The notes under the pieces were generated by a model. That model had not been told where the DNA came from, made no database searches, and worked only from the letters and a program-made list of their open reading frames with translations. From Caulifigura coniformis (GTDB lineage Bacteria > Planctomycetota > Planctomycetia > Planctomycetales > Planctomycetaceae), in NCBI RefSeq assembly GCF_007745175.1, contig NZ_CP036271.1, positions 992,001 to 1,056,000 of the forward strand: a stretch of DNA of 64,000 nt, read 5' to 3'. The position numbers and the translations under genes were made by a program. Shown piece after piece: positions 47,400 through 55,572 of the stretch (position 1 is the stretch's first letter; every line of letters starts with the position of its first letter).

Positions 47400-48113
47400 T
47401 CAGTCCCCCGCCGCTGCCGCCGCCAGGGCCGCAAACGCGACCGCCGCAGTCTCCACGCGCAGCACGTTTTTTCCCAGAGAGACCAGCCGACCGCCTCGAT
47501 CAACGGCCTCCTGCACTTCGGCATCGGTGAAACCACCTTCCGGGCCGATCGCAGCCCGCACCGTCAGGAACTCGCTTCCGGTTCCACTCATGCTGGAGAC
47601 GAGCGCTCCGGCCGGATCGCCTCCGGGGTGCGCGATCCACGACGGGCCCTTCTTCAGGAAATCGCTCAAGGCCTGCGGTTCTCCGATCCGCATCAGACTG
47701 TTCCTCCGGCACTGCTTGCAGGCGGAGAGAACCGTCTGCTCCAGCTTGGCGAGCTTCGTCTCACGCGGCTCGACGACCGACCGTTCGCACTGCAGGGGCA
47801 CGAATTCCGCGACCCCCAGCTCCGTCGCTTTTTCCACCAGCCATTTCAGCCGGTCTCCTTTCGGACAGGCGACCCCCAGGACGAGCGAAACGCGCGCACC
47901 GGAGTCTTGCCGGTGGGGGCCGATCAGCGACAACTGTGCATCGCGCTTGTTGAGCTTCTCCACGACGGCGTCCACCGAACGCCCCTGGCCATCAAACAGC
48001 TCGACCTGCTGCCCCGGCTTCCCCCGCAGGACGTGGGCGAGGTGATGGAACTCCTCGTCGGTGAGTGTGACGGTCGTGCCGTCGGAGAGCGTCGGGCAAA
48101 AGAAACGGTCCAT
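47400..48113 (-). CDS. rsmE: 16S rRNA (uracil-1498-N3)-methyltransferase
   Basis: 237 residues. N-terminal PUA-like part (HHLAHVLRGKPGQQVELFDGQG), SPOUT-type knot with LACPKGDRLKWLVEKATELGV, GPEGGFTDAEVQEA and LGKNVLRVETAAVAFAAL. RsmE methylates N3 of U1498 with SAM. The ATG at 48113 overlaps an alternative start of the divergent AAA gene, but the better start of that gene is 128 bases away. Confidence 0.94.
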   Translation of the reverse strand: MDRFFCPTLSDGTTVTLTDEEFHHLAHVLRGKPGQQVELFDGQGRSVDAVVEKLNKRDAQLSLIGPHRQDSGARVSLVLGVACPKGDRLKWLVEKATELGVAEFVPLQCERSVVEPRETKLAKLEQTVLSACKQCRRNSLMRIGEPQALSDFLKKGPSWIAHPGGDPAGALVSSMSGTGSEFLTVRAAIGPEGGFTDAEVQEAVDRGGRLVSLGKNVLRVETAAVAFAALAAAAAGD

Positions 48114-48240
48114 GACTCGGCTGACGATTCAGTTTCGGCGGGCGATGGTCACCGCACGGAGGCGGGAAGCCGATCTTAACCATACACGGCGGCGACGCCT
48201 CGCCGGGGCCGCGGCATTGTTCGAGCTTGAGGAAATTCTG

Positions 48241-48996
48241 GTGATTGACCAGCTGACCGCGGAGTGGTGGTTTCCGACCGACGCAAGTCGCGAAGCGGCT
48301 GCCCGCTGCCTCCACCTGTTCGAGCGGGGAAGCGGCTGTGGCCTGCTGACCGGCCAGCGGGGATGTGGAAAATCCCTCATCCTCAAACGCTTGGCCCGCA
48401 AAGCCGCCCGCCTTGCCCAGCGATCGTTCCTGGTCGACCTCAGCGGCCTCGATGCGACCGAATTCCGCTGGCGGCTGTGCGCAGGCCTGAAACTGAACCC
48501 CGGTGCACGCGACACCCGCGCTCAGCTCTGGACCCGCATCACCGACGCAGTCGAGGGGGGACGGCCCGGTCGTGCCTCGGTCGCCGTCCTGCTCGATCAC
48601 GCCGACCAGGCCGAAGGTGACCTTCTCCCCGAGCTTCGCCGCTGGCTGCAGCTCGCTGACGACAACCGCCAGGTCGTGACCATCCTCGCGTCGCGCTCCC
48701 CCGCCCCGGTCCCCCTCCTCGATGCGATTGGCGACTTCATCGAACTGCGGTCGGAAGTGCGGCCGCTGTCGATGTCGGAAGCGGTCGAATTCCTGGAAGG
48801 TTGGACGCGGGACGAAGCTGTCGATCCGAGTTCCTTCGGAGTCGATGCCGCAGCGGCGCTCCATCAGCTCACCGGCGGCAAGCCGCGCGAGCTCGCCCGC
48901 CTGTTGCGTCTGTCGGCCCTGGCGTCGCAGGCCGAAGGTGGCGTCACACTCGATGCCTCCGCGATCGAAGCTCTTCAGGCCGAATTCGTCGGCTGA
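48241..48996 (+). CDS. ExeA-like AAA ATPase
   Basis: 251 residues from the GTG at 48241, which has GAGGAAA with a five-base spacer; a longer frame reaching back into rsmE lacks such a site. Walker A GQRGCGKS is at 38-45. The Walker B strand reads VAVLLDHAD, so the usual catalytic Glu after Asp is His. Sensor-like VVTILASRS and the ExeA-type lid (TGGKPRELARLLRLSALAS) follow. ExeA-type ATPases remodel or energise envelope assembly. Here the altered Walker B suggests slow or no hydrolysis. Confidence 0.85.
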   Translation: MIDQLTAEWWFPTDASREAAARCLHLFERGSGCGLLTGQRGCGKSLILKRLARKAARLAQRSFLVDLSGLDATEFRWRLCAGLKLNPGARDTRAQLWTRITDAVEGGRPGRASVAVLLDHADQAEGDLLPELRRWLQLADDNRQVVTILASRSPAPVPLLDAIGDFIELRSEVRPLSMSEAVEFLEGWTRDEAVDPSSFGVDAAAALHQLTGGKPRELARLLRLSALASQAEGGVTLDASAIEALQAEFVG

Positions 48997-49058
48997 CGAC
49001 CTCACGCCCACCATACGTGAGCGACCGGCTTGTTACCTGACTCCGGTCGAGGGCGACG

Positions 49059-51953
49059 CTACCGCTCCGGCCTCGGACCCGAGGTTGTCAGCATCGATCG
49101 CCCGTCCCCCTGCGCCGCTCCCGGCGCGAAGGCGTACATCGGCGGGTGGAACTGCAGCAGGCCTGCCAGCGCGGAACGGACTTCAGGCGGGTCGGCGAAT
49201 GCCGTCCCCCCGGGTTCCGACGCCAGCAGCAACGCCCCCGTCGGCGTTCCCTTGATCCAGCTCGACCAGACCGGCGATCCGGCCTGCATGAGTGAGACCT
49301 TCCACACGCTCGTCCGTTGGACCCCCATCGAACCGGGGTCGATAGTAAAAGCGAATGGGGCATCGTCGGTGACGCTGGCGCCGGCAGCAGTATAGCGTTG
49401 GGCGAACGTCTCTTTGATGTGATTGATGACGTGCGGGCCGGTGAGGTCCGACGTGATCACCTGGATCTGGATCGGATCCGTGGGGCGATGGACGACCGAG
49501 GCTGTGCGGGTGCTGGCATCAATCTGCTTTCGGATCGCCTCTTCGGGCAGTTCGGCTCCCGACAGGATGTACGACTTGTCCGACGCGTTGATGGCCGCCA
49601 CGTACCAGTGGTATCCCCCCAGCGATTCCCGGCAGTGTACCCCCGTCGTCAGCTCGTAGTTCCACACGACGCGACTCTTCGCCAGGCTCACCAGCGCCTC
49701 GCCGTCAATGAGCACATGATTCTCATCGCAGAACTGGATCACATCCCCCGTGACCGGAATCCGCATTCGCGATCCTTCGCGGCCCGTATCGGTCTCCACG
49801 ACCACCAGCTCCCCGCTTCCAGCGCCGCCCGAGAGCACCGCCGCCCACTCGCCCCGATGGTCAAACACGGCCGCGAGCGGCCTGTCTCCCGCAAGGTCCG
49901 ATGTCGCGATCGATCCCCGCACGTTTCCTGTCAGCGTTTCCACGACGGCGATCCGCGACTCGTTCGGAACGCTGACCAGCACATGATCGCGGGCAGGACT
50001 GAGAGCTGGCCGGATCGATCCGATCGAGAGACTGTAAACCTGCTTCCACCCGGGGACTTCCCACACGGCGAGTTCATCTGCGACCGCGATGAGAAGGTGT
50101 TGCGCATCGACGAACTCCACGAACCAGGGAACCTCGCCATCGGCCCGCGGTCCGGCTGGCTGGCAGCCGCCGAGATGGACGCCATCGCTCAGTGACCACA
50201 GGTCAACGCGTCCGGAACCATCCTGCGCCAGCGTGGCGACCGTCGTCGCGCCGGCATTCACGGAGACCGCAACCGTCGGGAATGGGAAGTCGACCCGGTT
50301 CTTCGGAATGCCGTTCACCAGGTCGAACGTCTCGACCCACGCGGCCGTCTCTGTGGACGCCCCCACTCCGAGCGGCGCGGCCGCGTAGCTTACGGCGGCA
50401 ATCGGCGGCGTCCCCGCCGCCAGCACCACCTGGTGCACGAAGCCGCCCGGGATCTTGAACCCGTCCGTGTCGAGCTTTTCCGGAACGGCAGGCGGAGAGG
50501 CCAGACGCACGTCCCACCGGCCGGCCACCGGGAACGATTTTCGGGCCGCGCTCGAACGATCTCCTTCCACCACGGCAGGCCCCACCAGCGGGACAGACGG
50601 GCGTGGTTCAGGCATTGGGGCGGTCGCCGACGGCGGCTGATCGATCTGGAGATTCAAGGGAATCGGCGACAGTTCCCGGCCGTTCAGCGCCAGCGTGATT
50701 CCCGGGCCCGGCGAGACCAGCGGCGACACCGGAGGGGGGGGAAGCGTCCGGGCGACTTCCGACCGTGAGGCGTCAACAATCACTCGCCCCGCAATCAGGA
50801 AATGTCCGCCATCCGGGAGCGCTTCGAGGGGACGCCCCTGGTAATTCTCGTCGCCAAACACGTCGGCGACCGACACTGGAATGTCCGGCAGTCTCTTCGG
50901 TCCTTCGAGTTCGATCTGCACCACCCTCAGGCTTTCGCCTTCATGGATGACGGAGGCGAGGCGACGGCCGTCGCGCGAAAGCGCGATCCCCAGGGCGTCG
51001 CCCGGCTCCCCGGCCAGCCGGCAGGTTCCCGCCGGTTCACCCGTCGTGAGGTCGAGAAACTGCACCAGGTTTCGCTCCGACGATTCCCGCTTCACGACCG
51101 CCAGGTACTGACCGCCCGGGCTGAGAGTCCACCCGTCGCCCACGTTCCAACGCTCGACCTGAATCTCCCGCTCGCGACGTCCCTCCGGGAGCGAATGGAC
51201 GACGCATCGGCCATTTTCCGCGAGGACAAGGCGGTTGGCAGCGCTGAACGCCACGAGCTCGAGCCGCAGTCCGGGGGTCGGGATCGTCTTCACAGTCTTG
51301 CCGGTGGCGACATTGACCACGATCACGAAATCGTCGAACTGCGGTTTCGCGGCGAACAGCGCCCCATCGGGACTGACCGCCATCAGCCGCGAGCTCTCCA
51401 GCGCGATTCCCTTGATCGTTCCGACCTTGCGGTTGGCGGAGAGATCCCAGAAGTCGCGTGCATCCGATTCCCGTTCGTTCAGCCCCAACCCGACGTACGG
51501 CGAGGGGAGATCGGGGGTCACGATCCGGTAGCGTGATCGCTCGCGCCGGGCATCGCTCGAAGGAGCAGGCCCCGGTGCGGTCACCAACGAGGGGGTGGCC
51601 GTCGCCAGCGGGCCCGTCGAGGGATCGAGCCGCACACTCCATCCCGTCCCTACGATGATCTCGGCAGGGACTTTCGGCGCGTTGGGCGTTTCGACCGGAG
51701 CGTCGGCCGGTTTCGTGGGAGCAGGTTTCGGCGCCGCCGGCTTCGGGGCGAAGGGATTCGTCGAACCTCCATCCGCCGGCGGAGCCTTCGGCGCAAACGG
51801 ATTGGCCGGCGGCGCGGCCGGCGTTTCAGCCGCCGGCGTCTGCTCCGCCGGGGGCTTTGCCTTGGGAGCGAACGGATTCGTTCCCGGCTGCGCCCACGCG
51901 GGCGTTCCGCTCATCGCAGCGGCGAGAATCAGGCAGATCGTCAGTCGGCGCAT
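49059..51953 (-). CDS. Exported beta-propeller protein with NPFAPK repeats
   Basis: 964 residues from ATG 51953 (LTICLILAAAMSGTPAWAQ signal). The mature N-terminus is Pro/Ala/Lys-rich with NPFAPK three times within about 50 residues. Then two WD40/YVTN-like propeller regions (MAVSPDGALFAAK, WTLSPGGQYLAVVKRES, IALSRDGRRLASVIHEG; later VFDHRGEWAAVLSGGAG) and a C-terminal beta domain. Function unknown; probably a periplasmic or surface binding protein. Convergent with the AAA gene. Confidence 0.75.
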   Translation of the reverse strand: MRRLTICLILAAAMSGTPAWAQPGTNPFAPKAKPPAEQTPAAETPAAPPANPFAPKAPPADGGSTNPFAPKPAAPKPAPTKPADAPVETPNAPKVPAEIIVGTGWSVRLDPSTGPLATATPSLVTAPGPAPSSDARRERSRYRIVTPDLPSPYVGLGLNERESDARDFWDLSANRKVGTIKGIALESSRLMAVSPDGALFAAKPQFDDFVIVVNVATGKTVKTIPTPGLRLELVAFSAANRLVLAENGRCVVHSLPEGRREREIQVERWNVGDGWTLSPGGQYLAVVKRESSERNLVQFLDLTTGEPAGTCRLAGEPGDALGIALSRDGRRLASVIHEGESLRVVQIELEGPKRLPDIPVSVADVFGDENYQGRPLEALPDGGHFLIAGRVIVDASRSEVARTLPPPPVSPLVSPGPGITLALNGRELSPIPLNLQIDQPPSATAPMPEPRPSVPLVGPAVVEGDRSSAARKSFPVAGRWDVRLASPPAVPEKLDTDGFKIPGGFVHQVVLAAGTPPIAAVSYAAAPLGVGASTETAAWVETFDLVNGIPKNRVDFPFPTVAVSVNAGATTVATLAQDGSGRVDLWSLSDGVHLGGCQPAGPRADGEVPWFVEFVDAQHLLIAVADELAVWEVPGWKQVYSLSIGSIRPALSPARDHVLVSVPNESRIAVVETLTGNVRGSIATSDLAGDRPLAAVFDHRGEWAAVLSGGAGSGELVVVETDTGREGSRMRIPVTGDVIQFCDENHVLIDGEALVSLAKSRVVWNYELTTGVHCRESLGGYHWYVAAINASDKSYILSGAELPEEAIRKQIDASTRTASVVHRPTDPIQIQVITSDLTGPHVINHIKETFAQRYTAAGASVTDDAPFAFTIDPGSMGVQRTSVWKVSLMQAGSPVWSSWIKGTPTGALLLASEPGGTAFADPPEVRSALAGLLQFHPPMYAFAPGAAQGDGRSMLTTSGPRPER

Positions 51954-52481
51954 CGTAGCCCTCGGAGTCGTCAACGAACGTGCAGCAGGACTGGAACCAT
52001 CCGGACAGGATTCCCGGTCGCGGAATACGTCGGGGCCAGCGGAAAGGCGCAGTGGCTTTGTCGAATTTAACGGTTCCTGCGCGGCCTGAATACATGCTCT
52101 TCACGTCCGCGCGTGATCCTGCTGACCACCACGCGGCGCGCAACCGCGCAGGGATCGGTGGAGGGACCATGAAATCCATCGCAGCCAATGCGTCACACAC
52201 GCCAATTCGTGCCGAGATCCGGCGGCCATCGACGAGTTCCGTCGCCCCATCTTTCTCCGCCGACAGAAGTCGAGAAGAAGGAGGGCAACAGAAGCCGACC
52301 GCACCCTCTGCCGCGCACGCCTTGGCCTCCTTGCCCGGCCCGCAACAACTCAACCCCCGACCCGTTCAGCAGATCCGTCCCATCGCCCGCCGTCGGCCAT
52401 TCGACAGATGACGGCAGGCCGCCGATTGGCCAGAATGATGAACTCCTCTTAATCTCCCACCTTTTTCTCCCCCGTGCATTT
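51954..52481. other. Divergent intergenic gap, no gene seen
   Basis: 528 bases between the propeller and alkaline phosphatase genes. Frames of up to 175 codons run through it, but none has a leader, ribosome site or recognisable residue pattern, and those on opposite strands overlap. No clear promoter pair was found. Probably regulatory DNA for one or both genes. Confidence 0.5.
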
Positions 52482-54188
52482 ATGTGGAATCTTCGTCTGT
52501 TGATGGGCACATTCGTCGCCCCCATCGGTGTCGCCGCTGCGCTCGTCAGCGTCCATGCCGCCGACTCCGCTGAGGCCCCCCAAAGCGATCCCGTCGCGAA
52601 ACTGCAGGCCGCCGCCGCAACCGACAACGTCTCGGAGTTCGGCCACTGGGGGAACGACCCGAAGAATTACAAGATGTGGGGAACCCACTCCAACCGCCTG
52701 ATTCCGATCTACACCTTCGGAACCAAAGGGGCCGGCAAGGGAGTCGACCTCGAAAGTTACACCGGCGCCAACAGCCGCTATCGCCAGGCCGACAAGATCG
52801 AGGAACTCTACGGCTACGACGCCCCGGAGACCCTCAACCCCTCCGCCGAGTATTGCGACCAGACCGACATCTACCGCATCCAGCGCGCCGCGCTCGACGC
52901 CGGGAAGAAGTACGTCTTTCTCATCGTCTTTGACGGGATGGACTGGCAGACGACCCGCGCCGCCGCGATCTACAAGGCCGGCAAAGTCGGTTACGACTCC
53001 GGACGTGGAACCGGACTCCACTTCCAGGATTACAAGGCCGGCGGCACGACCCAGTTCGGCTTCATGGTCACCAGCCCTCACAACGAGGGAACCGACATCG
53101 ATGTGAACCTGCAGACGGTGAAGAACCCCGGCGGCGAGCTTCGCGGCGGCTACAGCGTCGAGCGCGGCGGCCCGAATCCCTGGACCCCCGGAACCGACAA
53201 GCAGTACCCCATCAGCCAGCCCAAGGACGCTGCGATGCGGCACGCCTACACCGACTCATCCAGCTCCGCCACGAGCATGACCGCCGGAATCAAGACCTAC
53301 AACAACTGCGTCAACGTCGACTATGCAGGGGTGAAGGTCGCGACCATCGCCCACGAAGCTCAGCGCGAAGGATATTCCGTCGGCGCCGTGACAAGCGTTC
53401 CCATCAGCCATGCCACGCCCGCCGCAAGCTATGCCCATAACGTCCACCGCGATGACTACCAGGACCTCACCCGCGACCTCATCGGTGTGAAGTCCGTCGC
53501 TCATCCCGAAACGCCTCTCCCGGGCCTCGATGTCCTCATCGGCGGCGGCTACGGCCACGAGGTCAAAGGAAAGGACGCGAAGAAGATCAGCGCGGCCGAT
53601 ACGCAGGGCGACAACTTCGTCCCCGGCAACCTCTACCTGACCGATGCCGACCGCGACGCCGTCGATGTGAAGAACGGCGGCCGGTATGTCTTCGCGACCC
53701 GGACTCCCGGTCGCACGGGAAGCGACGTGCTGAAAGAAGCCACGGCAAAGGCCATCTCCGGCAAGCACCGGCTGTTCGGATTCTTCGGAGTCGGAAGCGG
53801 CAAGGGCCATCTCCCGTTCCGCACGGCCGACGGAAAGTTCGACCCCGTCCAGGGACGCGCCAAGGCCGTCGAGTCCTACACCCCGGAAGACATCAGCGAA
53901 AACCCGACCCTCGTCGACATGGCCGAGTCGGCCATCTCCGTCCTCTCGAAGAATCCCAAAGGCTTCTGGCTGATGGTCGAAGCGGGCGACGTCGACTGGG
54001 CCAACCACAACAACAACGTGGACGACTCGATCGGTGCTACGATCAGCGGCGACAACGCCGTGAAAGCCGTCACGGACTGGGTCGAGAAGAACAGCAACTG
54101 GAACGAGTCAGTCGTGATCGTCACGGCCGACCACGGGCACTATCTCGTCATCGAGAAGCCCGAGCTGCTGGTTCCGGCGGCGAAGTAA
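52482..54188 (+). CDS. Exported PhoA-type alkaline phosphatase with short C-terminus
   Basis: 568 residues from ATG 52482, which starts the signal peptide (LLMGTFVAPIGVAAALVSVHA); the frame continues upstream without one. Active-site parts: FDGMDW (Asp151), catalytic Ser259 in TDSSSSATSMTAGIKTYN, EAGDVDWANH (Glu500, Asp505, His509) and TADHGHY (Asp550, His551). In E. coli PhoA a zinc His follows about 40 residues after the equivalent of His551; here the chain ends after 17. A different residue may replace it. It hydrolyses phosphate monoesters in the periplasm. Confidence 0.9.
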   Translation: MWNLRLLMGTFVAPIGVAAALVSVHAADSAEAPQSDPVAKLQAAAATDNVSEFGHWGNDPKNYKMWGTHSNRLIPIYTFGTKGAGKGVDLESYTGANSRYRQADKIEELYGYDAPETLNPSAEYCDQTDIYRIQRAALDAGKKYVFLIVFDGMDWQTTRAAAIYKAGKVGYDSGRGTGLHFQDYKAGGTTQFGFMVTSPHNEGTDIDVNLQTVKNPGGELRGGYSVERGGPNPWTPGTDKQYPISQPKDAAMRHAYTDSSSSATSMTAGIKTYNNCVNVDYAGVKVATIAHEAQREGYSVGAVTSVPISHATPAASYAHNVHRDDYQDLTRDLIGVKSVAHPETPLPGLDVLIGGGYGHEVKGKDAKKISAADTQGDNFVPGNLYLTDADRDAVDVKNGGRYVFATRTPGRTGSDVLKEATAKAISGKHRLFGFFGVGSGKGHLPFRTADGKFDPVQGRAKAVESYTPEDISENPTLVDMAESAISVLSKNPKGFWLMVEAGDVDWANHNNNVDDSIGATISGDNAVKAVTDWVEKNSNWNESVVIVTADHGHYLVIEKPELLVPAAK

Positions 54189-54206
54189 GCCTCATTGGAA
54201 ATGGGA

Positions 54207-54239
54207 AACACCCCGGCTGCTCAAAGCAGCCGGGGTGTT
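54207..54239. terminator. Bidirectional terminator between alkaline phosphatase and citrate synthase
   Basis: Perfect 15-bp stem AACACCCCGGCTGCT/AGCAGCCGGGGTGTT with loop CAA, 18 bases after the phosphatase stop and seven before the citrate synthase stop. TTTTGC follows on the plus strand; the minus side is followed by TTCCC. Confidence 0.95.
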
Positions 54240-54245
54240 TTGCTT

Positions 54246-55400
54246 TCAGGCATCCCGTCGCCAGATCGGCTCGAACTCAAGATGCTCCGCGCCGCGATAG
54301 CGGGCACGCGGCCGAATCGCTTCGCCGCTCGATGACTGTTCCATCGCGTGAGCGCACCAGCCGACGAGTCGACTGCACACGAAGATCGCCGGGTGCAGGT
54401 CACGGCGGAATCCGAGGTATTCCAGCAGCCGACCGAAAGGCCAGTCGAAGTTGGAGGGCAGCCGCATCTGGGCCCACACGGTGTCTTCGATCACTCCCGC
54501 CAGTTCCTCGCGGGACGCCTGCTTGCGCAGCTGGGCGATCCGCTGGCAGTACGATTCCAGGAGTGCCGCCCGGGGATCCGACTCCGTGAACACCGGATGT
54601 CCGAACCCGGCGATCCGATCCCCCGCTTCCTGCCGCGCCCGAACCCACTCTTCCGCGTCTTCCTGGCCTGGAATCGCGTCGAGCACTTCGAGAACCGAGC
54701 GATCGGCCCCGCTGTGACGCGCGCCGATGAATGTGCTCAGCGCCGCCTGGATCGCGGAGTAAATGTCTGCGTGCGTCGAGCCGGCCAGCCGCGCCGAGAA
54801 GCTCGACGGAGTGAACTCATGCTCAATCGCGAGGATGAGCGCCACTTCGAGAGCGTGCTCTTCCAGTTCCAGCGGGGAGCGCCCCTGCAGCAGGCGGAAC
54901 AGGTTGCACGAGAAACTCAGCGACGGATCGAATCGGCGATATTCCTTCTTGTTCTCGGCCGTCTCCCCTTCCCAGCCAGGGTACCGCTGGCTGCAGATCG
55001 TCGACAGCAGCAGCGGAACACGCGCGAGCATCCGGATCGCCTGCGCCTGCCCCGCTTCGCCCACCGCTTCCCCCGATTGCGGATCGCCATGCGACAGCAG
55101 GTTGATCCCCGTCCGCAGCGCCTCGAGGGGGCTGATGTGCAGCGGCAGCAGCTCGAGCAGCTCGGGGATTCCGTCCGCCAGTTCCGCCTCATCCGCCAGC
55201 ACGCTGATGAAATCGGCGAACCGCTCTTCGTTGGGAAGCTGCTCGTACAGGAGGAGATAGGCAACTTCGAAAAACGAGGCGCCCTGGACGAGATCGTAGA
55301 TGCAGTAGCCCCGGTATCGCAGACCGTCATCCAGCGAGCAGATGTCGGTTTCGCCGGCGATGACCCCGCGCAAGCCCGGGTGGTAGAACTCAGTCGCCAT
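54246..55400 (-). CDS. Citrate synthase family protein with altered active-site loop
   Basis: 384 residues, the length of short (Bacillus-type or 2-methylcitrate) synthases. Conserved: GLRGVIAGETDICSLDDGLRYRGY, EHEFTPSSFSARLAGST, GFGHPVFTESDPRA, NFDWPFGRLL, SRLVGWCAHAMEQ and IRPRARYRG. The catalytic His, His, Asp and Arg positions appear kept, but the usual HGGANE loop is HSGADR and the GHRV motif is GHPV. It condenses an acyl-CoA with an oxoacid, but citrate and methylcitrate use cannot be separated. Confidence 0.85.
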   Translation of the reverse strand: MATEFYHPGLRGVIAGETDICSLDDGLRYRGYCIYDLVQGASFFEVAYLLLYEQLPNEERFADFISVLADEAELADGIPELLELLPLHISPLEALRTGINLLSHGDPQSGEAVGEAGQAQAIRMLARVPLLLSTICSQRYPGWEGETAENKKEYRRFDPSLSFSCNLFRLLQGRSPLELEEHALEVALILAIEHEFTPSSFSARLAGSTHADIYSAIQAALSTFIGARHSGADRSVLEVLDAIPGQEDAEEWVRARQEAGDRIAGFGHPVFTESDPRAALLESYCQRIAQLRKQASREELAGVIEDTVWAQMRLPSNFDWPFGRLLEYLGFRRDLHPAIFVCSRLVGWCAHAMEQSSSGEAIRPRARYRGAEHLEFEPIWRRDA

Positions 55401-55572
55401 CGTGCCATTCCTCCATGAATGGGTCGAGTCCAGCCGGCGGCAGTCCGCCAGTCTGGGTGTGTCGGGAGTCTACCGGTCGTCTCCTCGAAATGGGAGTCAC
55501 TGACCGGCCGACCTCGCTCCCCGGCCGGAACCATCACTACAGTGCGTTTGTTCACCATCCTCCTGTCCGCGA

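Noticed and set aside
48061-48240. Upstream start of the AAA ATPase overlapping rsmE
   Set aside because: GTG 48241 has a good ribosome site and begins at the first residues expected for the family. The upstream part is Arg-rich and overlaps the start of a divergent gene.
51826-52353. 175-codon frame in the gap before the alkaline phosphatase
   Set aside because: It runs into the propeller gene in another frame, has no ribosome site or leader, and shows no recognisable pattern.
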